Below are positions 1-8,422 of a stretch of 15,345 nt of DNA, in pieces (the first letter of the stretch is position 1; each line of letters begins with the position of its first letter). The translations under genes and the position numbers were made by a program. This stretch comes from an uncultured Oscillospiraceae bacterium (GTDB taxonomy: Bacteria; Bacillota; Clostridia; Oscillospirales; Oscillospiraceae). A model generated the notes under the pieces. The model did not search any database. It was given only the letters and a program-made list of their open reading frames with translations, and had not been told where the DNA came from. Location: assembly GCA_934655935.1 (NCBI GenBank), contig CAKUHJ010000036.1, positions 1-15,345 of the forward strand. Direction: 5' to 3'.

Positions 1-1
1 G

Positions 2-274
2 ACCGGAACCGTCCGGCTGGTGGACCGCATGGGCGAGGAGTTCCCCATCGTCAAGGACGCCGGAACCTGCCGGAGCGTTCTTCTGAACGGAAAGAAAATG
101 TATCTGCTGGACAAGCAGGCAGCTTTCCGCGCGCTTGGAATCTGGGCGCTGCGGCTGCAGTTTACAACGGAAAATCCCGGAGAGGTCGACAAGGTGCTCT
201 CCGATTATCAGACCGGCGGATTTTTTGACGCCGGAAGCTACACCCGCGGCCTGTATACCCGCGGCGTGGAATAA
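2..274 (+). CDS. U32-family peptidase, C-terminal end (partial)
   Basis: This is the 3' end of a gene that begins before the window. The open frame runs from base 2 to a TAA at 272-274 and gives about 90 residues. The segment has the look of the C-terminal region of clostridial U32 peptidases (collagenase-like family): a DRMGEEFP stretch, a GTCRSVLLN stretch, a LALR-type amphipathic region, and the ending YTRGLYTRGVE, which I recognise from this family. The catalytic part lies outside the window, so activity cannot be judged. A GTG at 20 is an internal codon, not a start, because the frame is open to the window edge. It lies 12 nt before maf, so the two genes are probably co-transcribed. The family call rests on recall of the C-terminal pattern and is moderately sure. 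Confidence 0.7.
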   Translation, partial: TGTVRLVDRMGEEFPIVKDAGTCRSVLLNGKKMYLLDKQAAFRALGIWALRLQFTTENPGEVDKVLSDYQTGGFFDAGSYTRGLYTRGVE

Positions 275-286
275 GGTGGCGTTTTT

Positions 287-865
287 ATGGAACTGATTCT
301 TGCATCCAAGTCCCCGCGCAGGCAGGAGCTTCTGAAGCTGCTGGGGCTGCCGTTCCGCGTGGTAACCGCGGATGTGGACGAGACCATGGACCCGCTTCTG
401 CCCGCCGGGCAGGAGGTTGCGCGCGTCAGCCGGAAAAAGGCGGCCGCCGTCGCCGGCCGCGCCGGAGAAGAGGCTGTGATCATCGCGGCGGATACCGTGG
501 TCGTCATCGGCGGCGACGTCCTTGGAAAGCCGCACTCCGAGCAGGAGGCCGCCGGAATGCTCCGCAGGCTCTCCGGCCGGGAGCACGAGGTCCTGACGGC
601 GCTGAGCGTGCAGAAGGGAAGCCGCGTCCAGAGCGAGCTCGTCTCGACCAGGGTCCGCTTCCGCGCGCTCTGTGAAGGGGAAATTGCGGCCTACATCCGC
701 ACCGGCGAGCCGATGGACAAGGCCGGAAGCTATGGCATTCAGGGCTATGGCGCCGTATTTGTCGAGGGGCTGATGGGCGACTATTTTTCGGTTATGGGGC
801 TTCCGCTGTGTCCGCTTTGCCGGATGCTGCGCGCATGCGGCGTCACAGTTCTGGGGGAGGCCTGA
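287..865 (+). CDS. maf: Maf-family nucleoside triphosphate pyrophosphatase
   Basis: This 192-residue protein, of normal length for the family, should hydrolyse non-canonical or pyrimidine nucleoside triphosphates to monophosphates and pyrophosphate in the cytoplasm. The N-terminal Maf signature SKSPRRQELL starts at residue 7 and supplies the phosphate-binding Ser/Arg residues. The AADTVV motif holds the catalytic Asp69, GKP lies at 80-82, and the EPMDKAGSYGIQG block at 141-153 is typical of the dTTP/UTP-type (YhdE-like) branch. An AAGGTGG-like ribosome site precedes the ATG. Maf was first described as a septum-formation inhibitor, and it often neighbours mre genes in Bacillota, as here, where mreC follows after 14 nt. 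The exact substrate is inferred from the family. Confidence 0.95.
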   Translation: MELILASKSPRRQELLKLLGLPFRVVTADVDETMDPLLPAGQEVARVSRKKAAAVAGRAGEEAVIIAADTVVVIGGDVLGKPHSEQEAAGMLRRLSGREHEVLTALSVQKGSRVQSELVSTRVRFRALCEGEIAAYIRTGEPMDKAGSYGIQGYGAVFVEGLMGDYFSVMGLPLCPLCRMLRACGVTVLGEA

Positions 866-879
866 AGGAGGCGGCATTC

Positions 880-1716
880 TTGAAGCATAATTTCTGGACC
901 GGGCGGCTGAAGACCATTCTGATTGTCGCGCTGGTGGTTGCGGTCTGTGCGGCGGTCACGCTGGGCGTTGCGACCGGGACAAGCGTATTTGAAAATATCG
1001 TCGGGACCGTGCTCTCGCCGGTTCGCGCGGCGGTTGCCGCGATCGACCGGCAGGCCGAGCGCTACTACAACTATATGTTCAGCTACGAGACGCTGGAAGC
1101 GGAGAACCAGGCCATGGAGAAGAAAATTCTCGACATGGAGGAGGCCTCCCGCGAGGTGGAGGAGCTGAAGCGGGAAAACGAGCGTCTGCGCACGCTTCTG
1201 AAGCTTTCCGACGAGCACGAGGACTATCAGTTCCTCTCGGCCTATATCCTCTCCTGGGATTCCTCGGAGTACAAAAGCGCCTTTACCATCGGCAAGGGCA
1301 CGTCCTCGGGGCTGGAGGAGGGCATGTGCGCCGTAACGGAAAACGGGCAGGTTGTGGGCCTTATTACAAAGGTCGGCCTCAACTGGGCGAGCGTCACGAC
1401 CATTGTCGATTCCTCGCTTGAAATTTCCGCCTCCATCGCCTCCTCGGGCTATACCGGCGTGGCGCAGGGCACGTTCCTGGAGGATGGAACCAGCATCCTG
1501 CGCATGAATTATCTGCTGACCGACGCCATTATCAAGAACGACGATCAGGTCGTTACCACCGGCTCCACGCTCTATCCGCGCGGGCTGCTGCTCGGCTATG
1601 TCACAAATGCGAGCCTGGACGAGACCGGCGTTGCAAAATACGCGACGCTCGAGCCCTCGTGCGATCTGGATAAGCTTGAGCAGGTCTTCATTATCACCGA
1701 ATATCAGAACCAATAA
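880..1716 (+). CDS. mreC: Rod shape-determining protein MreC
   Basis: MreC is a bitopic membrane protein that forms extracellular filaments and activates PBP2/RodA in the elongasome. I chose the TTG at 880 because AAGGAGG at 865-871 sits 8 nt before it; the longer frame from 808 would overlap maf by 58 nt and has no comparable site. The 278-residue product has a short basic N-terminus, one membrane helix at about residues 11-31, and a coiled coil at about 69-108 rich in Glu, Lys and Leu. The MreC beta-barrel domain follows, with the family features GTSSGLEEGM and GQVVGLI and a C-terminal DLDKLEQVFII block. It is followed by mreD after 32 nt. mreB is not adjacent. Confidence 0.95.
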   Translation: MKHNFWTGRLKTILIVALVVAVCAAVTLGVATGTSVFENIVGTVLSPVRAAVAAIDRQAERYYNYMFSYETLEAENQAMEKKILDMEEASREVEELKRENERLRTLLKLSDEHEDYQFLSAYILSWDSSEYKSAFTIGKGTSSGLEEGMCAVTENGQVVGLITKVGLNWASVTTIVDSSLEISASIASSGYTGVAQGTFLEDGTSILRMNYLLTDAIIKNDDQVVTTGSTLYPRGLLLGYVTNASLDETGVAKYATLEPSCDLDKLEQVFIITEYQNQ

Positions 1717-1748
1717 GCCCGCCCGGGCGGCGGAGGGAGGTGCGCGGA

Positions 1749-2249
1749 ATGCGCGATACCTATAAAAATCTTCTGATGTGGACGCTTTACGCGCTCTTGT
1801 TCTTGCTGACGACCGTGCTGCAGACCGTGATCTTCGGCAAGCCGCGCTTTCTGGGCGTGAAGCTGAGTCTGGTGCCGGTGTGCGTGGCCTGCGTGAGCAT
1901 GTACTGCGGCTCGGAGCGCGGCGCAATTTTCGGCCTTTGCTGCGGGACGTTCTGGTGCTTTTCCGGAGCGGACGGCGGCGCGTTCCATATTCTGCTGCTG
2001 TGCCTGTGCGGCGCGGTGTGCGGCTACCTGTGCGACCGCTATTTTGTGCGGAACCTTGTCTCTGCCATGCTGATGAGCCTTCTGACGCTTGGCTTCTGCC
2101 AGGGCATTCTGTTTCTGCTGCGCTGCTATATGGGTACGGCGCGCCTGAGCTCCGCCCCGGCGCTTTTGCTGCAGATCGGCCTGAGCCTGCCGTCGCTGCT
2201 GATTCTCAGCCCGCTCAGCCGCCTGATCCGGAAAACAGGAGGTGCCTGA
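1749..2249 (+). CDS. mreD: Rod shape-determining protein MreD
   Basis: This is a 166-residue, strongly hydrophobic protein with about five predicted membrane helices, fitting MreD, the membrane partner of MreC in lateral wall synthesis. The ATG at 1749 is preferred over the in-frame GTG at 1740 because the GGAGGGAGG ribosome site (1732-1740) covers the GTG and leaves 8 nt to the ATG. MreD sequences diverge strongly, so the call rests on size, hydrophobicity and position between mreC and mrdA more than on motifs. An oddity is the high cysteine content, about 12 in 166 residues, mostly in or next to membrane helices. The stop codon overlaps the mrdA start by one base (TGATG), suggesting translational coupling. 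Confidence 0.88.
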   Translation: MRDTYKNLLMWTLYALLFLLTTVLQTVIFGKPRFLGVKLSLVPVCVACVSMYCGSERGAIFGLCCGTFWCFSGADGGAFHILLLCLCGAVCGYLCDRYFVRNLVSAMLMSLLTLGFCQGILFLLRCYMGTARLSSAPALLLQIGLSLPSLLILSPLSRLIRKTGGA

Positions 2250-4372
2250 TGCAAAGAAAAATCCGAATCCGGATGATTGCCTTCATCCTTTTCATTGTGG
2301 CGATGATGTGCATGTTTGCGCTCCGGCTGTATAAGATTCAGTCCGAGGTCAGCGAGCAGACGCTGGTCGCCGCGGACGCCGAGTCGATCCGCTACCGGAC
2401 CACCATGGAGGCCTCGCGCGGCAATATCCTGGACCGGAACGGCAACGTGCTCGTCTCGAACCGCGCAAGCTACAACCTCATTATCATCAACTTTGTCCTG
2501 ATCAACACCGGCGACCCGAATGGAAATCTTCTGAAGGTCCTGAACCTCTGCGAGGAGCTGGGGCTGGATTATACCTCTCACTTCCCGGTTACAAAGCAGC
2601 GGCCGTATGAATACGCGCTGGACAGCCTGGATTCCTCCTGGCAGGGGTTTTTCCGAAAATTCCTGACGCACCGGGACTATGACCTGGACGTCTCCGCCTC
2701 GACGCTGATAAAAAATCTGCGCCGGGACTACGCCATTCCGGACGAGTGGACGGCAGACGAGGCCTACAAGGTCATCTGCGTCCGCTACGAGCTGGAGCTG
2801 CGGAACGTAGAGGGCGTCGGGCTTGAAAACTACGTGCTGGCGGAGGACGTGGACGCGCAGTCGCTGGCGGCGGTGATGGAGCTGGCGGTGCCCGGCGTCA
2901 TCGTCGAGTCCAGCACGGTGCGGGAGTACAATACCGCCTACGCCGCGCACCTTCTCGGAGAGCTCGGAAAGCTCGGTCCGGACGAGGTTGACGAGTATCT
3001 TGCCAAGGGCTACGCCATGAACGCGCTTGTCGGAAAAAGCGGCATCGAGCAGGCCTTTGAAGAATACCTGCACGGCACCTCCGGCACCAAGTATACCACC
3101 GTCTCTCGAAGCGGCGAGGTTCTGGACCAGTACTATACCACGCTCCCGCAGCCGGGCAACAACGTGGAGCTGACCATCGATATCTCCCTCCAGGCCGTCG
3201 CGGAGGACGCGCTGGAGAAGGTCATTCTGGACCTGCGCGAAAACGGCGTCGGCCGGAAGAAAGAGGGCAAGGACGCCGAGGGCGGCGCAGTGGTGGTGCA
3301 GCAGTGCAAGACCGGCGAAATTCTCGCCTGCGCCAGCTACCCGACCTACAACCTCAGCACCTACCGCAACACCGTCGCAGGCTACAACGAGCTTCTTGAG
3401 GACCCCTACCGGCCGTTCTTCAACCGCGCGATTCTCGCGCCCTATCCGCCCGGCTCCATCTACAAAATGGTCACCGCCATCGCCATTGTGGACGACGGCG
3501 GCATTGACCCCGGCTTTATCATCGAGGACGAGGGCCTTTATACGCGCTTCAAGTCCTTCCAGCCCAAGTGCCACATCTGGAGCAAGGCCACCGGCGCGAC
3601 ACACGGAAAAATCAACCTGATGGAGGCCATTGCCTACTCCTGCAACTACTATTTCTTCGAGGCCGGCTGGCAGACCTACAATAAGTTCCGCGCCGAAGCC
3701 GTCAACCCGTTCGATACCGTGGCAAAGGCGCTCGGCCTGGGCGAGCCGACCGGCGTCGAGCTTCCCGAGGAGCGCGGTACGCGGGCCAACGCAGAGGAAA
3801 AGGCCGCCCAGTTTGAAGGCGACGAGGCCGGCTGGTACGACGCGGACGTTCTGCAGGCCGTCATCGGCCAGAGCCTGAACCGCTTTACCCCCCTGCAGAT
3901 GGCCTGCTATACCTCGGCTCTGGCAAACAAGGGCACGCGCTACTCGGCGACCTTCCTTTCCCGCGTCGTCTCCTGGGATTATCAGGAGCTGATCATGCAG
4001 CATGAGCCGGAAATTGCAAGCCAGCTTGAAATTTCCGAAACGGCCATGGCCGCCGTGGACCGCGGCATGCGCATGACCGCCACCATCGGCACCGCCGCGG
4101 AATATCTTTCCGGCTACCCCATCGCCGTCGCCTGCAAGACCGGCACGGCCCAGTGGCAGTCGGCCACGTCCACGGGCGAGACCAGCGGCTCGGACCACGC
4201 GTCGTTCGTGCTCTACGCGCCGGCGGACGAGCCGGAGATTGCCATCGCCGTGTACGTGGAAAAGGGCTCGCAGGGCGGCAACCTCGCCAACGTCTGCATC
4301 CCGATTCTGGACGCCTATTTCTCGAATTCCACACATTTCGAAACGACCATCACCGAAAACATTGCAAACTAA
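2249..4372 (+). CDS. mrdA: Penicillin-binding protein 2 (peptidoglycan transpeptidase of the elongasome)
   Basis: This 707-residue class B penicillin-binding protein should cross-link peptidoglycan stem peptides during elongation, working with RodA and MreCD on the outer membrane face. A membrane anchor occupies about residues 8-27. The dimerisation/pedestal domain with a RGNILDRNG motif follows, then the transpeptidase domain with all three active-site motifs intact: SIYK with nucleophile Ser403 and Lys406, SCN at 464-466, and KTG at 630-632. I placed the start at the ATG at 2249, overlapping the mreD stop and preceded by AGGAGG (2237-2242); the longer open frame from 1778 is a read-through inside mreD. 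lepA follows after 12 nt. No rodA is present in the window. Confidence 0.95.
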   Translation: MQRKIRIRMIAFILFIVAMMCMFALRLYKIQSEVSEQTLVAADAESIRYRTTMEASRGNILDRNGNVLVSNRASYNLIIINFVLINTGDPNGNLLKVLNLCEELGLDYTSHFPVTKQRPYEYALDSLDSSWQGFFRKFLTHRDYDLDVSASTLIKNLRRDYAIPDEWTADEAYKVICVRYELELRNVEGVGLENYVLAEDVDAQSLAAVMELAVPGVIVESSTVREYNTAYAAHLLGELGKLGPDEVDEYLAKGYAMNALVGKSGIEQAFEEYLHGTSGTKYTTVSRSGEVLDQYYTTLPQPGNNVELTIDISLQAVAEDALEKVILDLRENGVGRKKEGKDAEGGAVVVQQCKTGEILACASYPTYNLSTYRNTVAGYNELLEDPYRPFFNRAILAPYPPGSIYKMVTAIAIVDDGGIDPGFIIEDEGLYTRFKSFQPKCHIWSKATGATHGKINLMEAIAYSCNYYFFEAGWQTYNKFRAEAVNPFDTVAKALGLGEPTGVELPEERGTRANAEEKAAQFEGDEAGWYDADVLQAVIGQSLNRFTPLQMACYTSALANKGTRYSATFLSRVVSWDYQELIMQHEPEIASQLEISETAMAAVDRGMRMTATIGTAAEYLSGYPIAVACKTGTAQWQSATSTGETSGSDHASFVLYAPADEPEIAIAVYVEKGSQGGNLANVCIPILDAYFSNSTHFETTITENIAN

Positions 4373-4384
4373 GAGGAAACAGCT

Positions 4385-6193
4385 ATGACCGATCTTTCCA
4401 GACTCCGAAACTTCTCCATTGTCGCGCACATCGACCACGGCAAGTCCACGCTGGCCGACCGGCTGCTGGAGGCCTGCCACAGCGTCGACCAGCGCGAGAT
4501 GGAAAATCAGATTCTTGACTCCATGGAGCTTGAGCGCGAACGCGGCATCACCATCAAGGCGCGTGCCGTGCGGCTGGACTACACCGCGGACGACGGAAAT
4601 ACCTATGTCCTGAATCTGATTGATACGCCGGGCCACGTGGACTTCAATTACGAGGTCTCCAGAAGCCTCTCCGCCTGCGAGGGCGCGATTCTGGTGGTGG
4701 ACGCGTCGCAGGGCATCGAGGCCCAGACGCTGGCCAACACCTACCTTGCCATTGACAACGGACTGGAGGTTCTGCCGGTAATCAACAAGATCGACCTGCC
4801 TGCGGCCCGGCCGGAGGAGGTCAAGCACGAAATCGAGGACGTCATCGGCATCCCCGCGATGGACGCGCCGGAAATTTCCGCAAAGAACGGCGTCAACATC
4901 CACGCGGTGCTTGAAAAAATCGTGCATGAGGTTCCCGCCCCCAAAGGAAGCCGCGAGGCGCCTCTGCAGGGCCTGATCTTCGACAGCCAGTACGATTCCT
5001 ACCGCGGTGCGATTGCGTATCTGCGGATTGTCAACGGCGTTGTCCGGCCCGGCATGGATATCAGGCTCATGGCTACCGGCGCGGTCTATAAGGTTGTGGA
5101 GGTCGGGTATCTGCATCCTCTGGGCATGGTCCCGGCGGACGCGCTGGGCGCGGGCGAGGTCGGCTACCTTACCGCCTCCATCAAGACCGTTTCCGATACG
5201 CGCGTGGGCGATACCGTGACGGAGGCGCTCCGCCCTGCGGCGCAGCCGCTTCCGGGCTATCATCAGGCGCAGCCCATGGTCTTTTCCGGCGTCTACCCGG
5301 CGGACGGCTCAAAGTACGGAGACCTTCGGGACGCGCTGGAAAAGCTCAAGCTCAACGACGCGTCGATGTCCTTCACGCAGGAAAACTCCATCGCGCTGGG
5401 CTTTGGCTTCCGGTGCGGCTTCCTGGGGCTTCTGCACATGGAAATCATTCTCGAGCGTCTGGAGCGGGAGTATAACCTGGACCTGATTACCACGGCGCCC
5501 AACGTCGTCTATAAAATTACCAAAACCGACGGCACGCAGCTGGACGTCTACACGCCGCTCAATTACCCGGACCCGGCGGAAATCGCCGAGTCGCAGGAGC
5601 CCTACGCGAAGGTCAGCCTGATCTCCCCGCCGGAGTACGTGGGCTCCATCATGGACCTCTGCACCAGCCGCCGGGGCGAGTTCAAGGACATGCAGTACCT
5701 TGACACGAATCGGGTGGAGCTGCACTACTCCATGCCGCTCAATGAAATTATCTACGATTTCTTCGACGCGCTCAAATCCCGCACGCGCGGCTACGGCTCC
5801 ATCGACTATGAGCTGGAGGGCTACCGCCCGTCGAAGCTTGTCAAGCTGGACATTCTTCTGAACGGCGAGATTGTCGACGCGCTGAGCTTCATTCTCTTCG
5901 CGGACAACGCATATGCCCGCGCCCGGAAGATCTGCGAAAAGCTCAAGGAGAACATTCCGCGCCAGATGTTCGAAATTCCCGTTCAGGCTGCCATCGGCGG
6001 CAAGGTCATCGCCCGCGAGACCATCAAGGCGCTGCGCAAGGACGTTCTGGCCAAGTGCTACGGCGGCGACATCACGCGCAAGAAGAAGCTTCTGGAAAAG
6101 CAGAAGGAGGGCAAGAAGCGGATGCGTACCTTCGGTACGGTCAGCGTCCCCTCCGAGGCCTTCATGGCGGTCCTGAAGCTGGACGACGAATAA
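4385..6193 (+). CDS. lepA: Elongation factor 4 (ribosome back-translocase GTPase LepA)
   Basis: This 602-residue translational GTPase has the usual family length. EF4/LepA binds ribosomes, with proposed roles in back-translocation, initiation and ribosome assembly. G-motifs are intact: G1 AHIDHGKST at residues 14-22, switch [10 protein letters not shown] from residue 80 with His84, and G4 NKID at 134-137. The LepA-specific C-terminal domain is present, including [16 protein letters not shown], a [13 protein letters not shown] block, and the basic KKRMR tail. The ATG at 4385 is preceded by GAGGAA at 4373-4378. It sits inside the wall/shape operon and is followed by hemW after 11 nt; lepA-hemW pairing is common in Bacillota. 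Confidence 0.97.
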   Translation: MTDLSRLRNFSIVAHIDHGKSTLADRLLEACHSVDQREMENQILDSMELERERGITIKARAVRLDYTADDGNTYVLNLIDTPGHVDFNYEVSRSLSACEGAILVVDASQGIEAQTLANTYLAIDNGLEVLPVINKIDLPAARPEEVKHEIEDVIGIPAMDAPEISAKNGVNIHAVLEKIVHEVPAPKGSREAPLQGLIFDSQYDSYRGAIAYLRIVNGVVRPGMDIRLMATGAVYKVVEVGYLHPLGMVPADALGAGEVGYLTASIKTVSDTRVGDTVTEALRPAAQPLPGYHQAQPMVFSGVYPADGSKYGDLRDALEKLKLNDASMSFTQENSIALGFGFRCGFLGLLHMEIILERLEREYNLDLITTAPNVVYKITKTDGTQLDVYTPLNYPDPAEIAESQEPYAKVSLISPPEYVGSIMDLCTSRRGEFKDMQYLDTNRVELHYSMPLNEIIYDFFDALKSRTRGYGSIDYELEGYRPSKLVKLDILLNGEIVDALSFILFADNAYARARKICEKLKENIPRQMFEIPVQAAIGGKVIARETIKALRKDVLAKCYGGDITRKKKLLEKQKEGKKRMRTFGTVSVPSEAFMAVLKLDDE

Positions 6194-6204
6194 GGAGGCG
6201 CGCT

Positions 6205-7404
6205 ATGCCGCTCATTCAGGTTGTTGAAAACAGGAAAAAAAGTCTCGGCGTCTACGTTCACATTCCGTTTTGCCGCAGCAAATGTGAATACTGCGACTTC
6301 TATTCTCTCCCCGGCGCGCGCAACCGCGAGCGCATGGGGCAGTATCTTGAGGCTGTGCTGACGCATATCCGCGAGGCCGCGCCCGGCGCAGCCGGCTATG
6401 AGGTGGACACCGTCTACTTTGGCGGCGGCACGCCCTCGTTCTTCGGCGCGGCGGGGCTGAGCCGGATTTTCTCGGAGATCGACCGCCGCTTTGACGTCAG
6501 CCGCGACGCGGAGGTCACGCTGGAGGCCAATCCGGACTCCGTGACCTACCCGATGCTCTCGCACCTGCGAAGAGCCGGCTTCAACCGCATTTCGCTCGGC
6601 GTGCAGTCGGATCTGGACGAGCAGCTCAAGGCGCTCGGCCGGCCGCACACCTACAAGCAGGCCCAGCAGGCTGTTTCTCTGGCGCGCCGCGCGGGCTTTG
6701 ACAATCTCTCCGTGGATCTCATGTACGGGCTTCCCAACCAGTCGCGCGAGCAGTGGATGCAGACGCTCCGCAACGTCATAGACCTCAAGGCCGAGCATAT
6801 CTCCTGCTACGGGCTCAAGGTGGAGCCCGGCACAAAGCTCTGGGCGTACAAGGACTGCGCAAATCTTCCGGACGACGATGCGCAGGCCGATATGTATTTT
6901 TACGCCGTGCAGACGCTCGAGGAGTTCGGCTACCACCAGTATGAAATTTCAAACTTCGCGCACGACGGCTTCATCTGCCGGCACAACATGAAATACTGGG
7001 TCGGCGACGAATATCTGAGCTTCGGGCCCTGCGCTGCGTCCGACTTCGCAGGCCGCCGGTTTACCATTGCGCCGGATCTGGACAAGTATATAGACGGCGT
7101 CATGCACAAGGGCGTGATTCTTTCGGAGTCTGAGCTTGTGCCGCTCCGGGAGCGGGCGGGCGAGTATGTGATGCTGCGCCTGCGCACGATCGACGGCATT
7201 GAAAAGGGCGAATACACGCGCTCGTTCCTTCTGCCGTTCGAACCGCTGGAGGAGCTTCTGCTGCAGTTCCAGGCGCAGGAGCTCGCCGTGCAGGCCGACG
7301 ACCGGTGGCATCTGACGCCGAAGGGCTTCATGCTCTCCAACCGGATTATTCTGGAGCTGCTGGAGGCCCAGCAGAAATCGGTCCCCCTGGCGCAAAAGCG
7401 CTGA
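6205..7404 (+). CDS. hemW: Radical SAM protein HemW (heme chaperone, HemN-like)
   Basis: This 399-residue protein belongs to the HemN/HemW radical-SAM family. The [4Fe-4S]-binding CxxxCxxC motif is Cys23, Cys27, Cys30 (IPFCRSKCEYCDFY), and GGGTPS and LEANPDS motifs follow. The C-terminal HemN_C-like domain is present. HemW proteins bind heme and pass it to apoproteins; true coproporphyrinogen dehydrogenases (HemN) are longer and have an extra N-terminal cysteine arrangement, so HemW is the better call. The ATG at 6205 has AAGGAGG at 6192-6198 overlapping the lepA stop; the open frame reaching back to 6055 lies inside lepA. It appears to be the last gene of the operon, though no strong intrinsic terminator follows. 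Older annotations call such genes 'oxygen-independent coproporphyrinogen III oxidase'. Confidence 0.92.
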   Translation: MPLIQVVENRKKSLGVYVHIPFCRSKCEYCDFYSLPGARNRERMGQYLEAVLTHIREAAPGAAGYEVDTVYFGGGTPSFFGAAGLSRIFSEIDRRFDVSRDAEVTLEANPDSVTYPMLSHLRRAGFNRISLGVQSDLDEQLKALGRPHTYKQAQQAVSLARRAGFDNLSVDLMYGLPNQSREQWMQTLRNVIDLKAEHISCYGLKVEPGTKLWAYKDCANLPDDDAQADMYFYAVQTLEEFGYHQYEISNFAHDGFICRHNMKYWVGDEYLSFGPCAASDFAGRRFTIAPDLDKYIDGVMHKGVILSESELVPLRERAGEYVMLRLRTIDGIEKGEYTRSFLLPFEPLEELLLQFQAQELAVQADDRWHLTPKGFMLSNRIILELLEAQQKSVPLAQKR

Positions 7405-7408
7405 GCTA

Positions 7409-7427
7409 CCAGATATTGCGATACTGG
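7409..7427 (+). other. Weak hairpin after hemW
   Basis: CCAG-A-TAT, loop TGCG, ATACTGG form a 7-bp stem with one bulged A just after the hemW stop. No T-run follows, so it is not a convincing intrinsic terminator. It may only be a 3' end structure. Nothing else resembling a terminator is seen before the rpmH promoter, so read-through from hemW into rpmH is possible. Confidence 0.3.
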
Positions 7428-7477
7428 CGCCCGCTGCGCACAAGTTTCAGCAAAACAGCCAAAAACGCAAAAAACAA

Positions 7478-7507
7478 TTGACAAAGGCAGGGTTTATCCG
7501 CTATAAT
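7478..7507 (+). promoter_or_regulatory. Sigma-A type promoter of the rpmH cluster
   Basis: A perfect -35 TTGACA (7478-7483) and a perfect -10 TATAAT (7502-7507) are separated by 18 nt. An A-rich stretch lies upstream. The predicted start site is around 7512-7515, giving a leader of about 105 nt before rpmH. This is the strongest-looking promoter in the window and fits the high expression expected for a ribosomal protein gene. Confidence 0.9.
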
Positions 7508-7511
7508 ATCC

Positions 7512-7617
7512 ATTGTATGTTCCCGCAGTATCCTGCGGCAACATGATTTTGACTCGCTGCGGCAGGGCAAACACACGGCCCCGCTGTTGAGCATATTTTT
7601 ACAGGAGGTGTAGATTC
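7512..7617 (+). promoter_or_regulatory. Structured 5' leader of rpmH
   Basis: The predicted leader holds two possible stem-loops. The first is almost at the 5' end: ATGTT-C-CCGCAG (7517-7528), loop TATC, CTGCGG-C-AACAT (7533-7544), which is 11 paired bases with one C/C mismatch. The second, weaker one spans about 7553-7591, with GGGC (7565-7568) opposite GCCC (7578-7581) and outer partly G-U paired arms, and is followed by an ATATTTTTA stretch. The AGGAGG ribosome site (7603-7608) comes right after. Roles in mRNA protection, attenuation or feedback control are possible but not shown. I do not recognise a known riboswitch or ribosomal-protein leader family. Confidence 0.5.
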
Positions 7618-7758
7618 ATGGCAACTGTTCGTACCTATCAGCCCAAAAAGCGCCACAGATCCAAAGTGCACGGCTTCCGCAAGAGAATGGCTACCGCCAA
7701 CGGCCGCAAGGTTCTGGCTCGCCGCCGTGCAAAAGGCAGAGCAAAGCTCAGCGCCTGA
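7618..7758 (+). CDS. rpmH: Large ribosomal subunit protein bL34
   Basis: This short gene encodes a 46-residue, strongly basic protein: [16 protein letters not shown] at the start, HGFRKRM in the middle and [13 protein letters not shown] near the end. These are the hallmark segments of bL34, a structural protein of the 50S subunit. The ATG at 7618 is preceded by AGGAGG at 7603-7608, about 9 nt away. It is the first gene of the rpmH-rnpA-yidD-yidC-jag cluster and lies 107 nt before rnpA. The family is normally 44-46 residues, so the gene is complete. dnaA, its usual upstream neighbour, is absent. Confidence 0.98.
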   Translation: MATVRTYQPKKRHRSKVHGFRKRMATANGRKVLARRRAKGRAKLSA

Positions 7759-7865
7759 GCCTCTGCAGCTACACCGTAAATACAGTCATTCGGGGTGGAT
7801 GGAAGCAGTTCTGTTCGCCCCATCTGTTTATCAGCTGACGTAAACCAAGGGGAAGGTCTGCCAAA
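7759..7865 (+). other. rpmH-rnpA intergenic spacer
   Basis: This 107-nt spacer contains no gene. A modest hairpin can form between GGATGG (7797-7802) and CCATCT in the CCCCATCTG stretch near 7818-7827. There is no T-run and no clear promoter. It ends with the purine-rich AAGGGGAAGG ribosome site of rnpA. The two genes are most likely co-transcribed. Confidence 0.4.
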
Positions 7866-8213
7866 ATGAAGTTTTCTTCCGCGCTGAAGCTCAATCATGT
7901 CTTCCGCCGCCTCTACCGCAAGGGGCTGTCGGCGGCAGATCGGTATCTTGTGCTTTACTGCCGGAAAAACGGCACGCAGTACAACCGCCTCGGCCTGACG
8001 GTAAATGCAAAGCTTGCCCACGCGGTCAAACGGAACCGCGTGCGCCGGCAGCTGCGCGAAATCTACCGCCTGAACGAGCAGGCGCTCGTGCGCGGGGAGG
8101 ACATCGTCATCGTCGTGCGCAGCCGCGCAATCGGCGCGGATTATCACGTGCTGGAGCGCTCATTCCTGACCCTGGCCGCGCAGCTGAAGCTTTTGGAGCG
8201 CGAGGAAGCATGA
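7866..8213 (+). CDS. rnpA: Ribonuclease P protein component
   Basis: This 115-residue basic protein should be the protein subunit of RNase P, which helps the catalytic RNA bind and cleave the 5' leader of precursor tRNAs. It starts with a PF-like hydrophobic/basic segment ([14 protein letters not shown]). The hallmark RNR region is intact as KRNRVRR at residues 55-61, followed by LREIYR. Length is normal. The ATG at 7866 follows an AAGGGGAAGG site. Its TGA overlaps the yidD ATG by 4 nt (ATGA), indicating translational coupling. The catalytic RNA gene (rnpB) is not in the window. Confidence 0.96.
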   Translation: MKFSSALKLNHVFRRLYRKGLSAADRYLVLYCRKNGTQYNRLGLTVNAKLAHAVKRNRVRRQLREIYRLNEQALVRGEDIVIVVRSRAIGADYHVLERSFLTLAAQLKLLEREEA

Positions 8214-8422
8214 AGCGGCTTTTTTTATCCATGATCCGCTTCTACCAGCGCAGAATCTCTCCAGGCCTCCCACCCCGGTGCCGCTTTTCTCCGACCTGCA
8301 GCCAGTATGCGCTGGAGGCCGTTGAGAAGTACGGCGCGCTGCGCGGAGGATGGCTTGCCCTGAAGCGGCTGCTGCGGTGTAACCCCTTTTACAGGGGAGA
8401 CTACTTTGACCCGGTGCCCTGA
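8210..8422 (+). CDS. yidD: Membrane protein insertion efficiency factor YidD
   Basis: This 70-residue protein matches the small YidD family. It has an amphipathic N-terminus ([16 protein letters not shown]), the conserved cysteine block [19 protein letters not shown] at residues 24-42, and the ending [14 protein letters not shown]. YidD is thought to associate with the inner membrane face near the YidC insertase and to improve membrane-protein insertion. It overlaps rnpA by 4 nt and precedes yidC by 67 nt, the standard arrangement. The haemolysin label sometimes used for this family is historical and not supported by sequence. Confidence 0.95.
   Translation: MKRLFLSMIRFYQRRISPGLPPRCRFSPTCSQYALEAVEKYGALRGGWLALKRLLRCNPFYRGDYFDPVP

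Noticed and set aside
781..1926. A minus-strand open frame of about 381 codons opposite mreC
   Set aside because: Arg/Ala/His-rich shadow of mreC and its flanks; no domain and no promoter or ribosome site of its own.
2126..5263. A minus-strand open frame of about 1045 codons antisense to mreD, mrdA and lepA
   Set aside because: It lies wholly opposite genes with intact, recognisable motifs. Its composition (many Val, Arg, His, Gly, Asp) is that of an antisense frame forced open by GC-rich third positions, and it shows no family motif.
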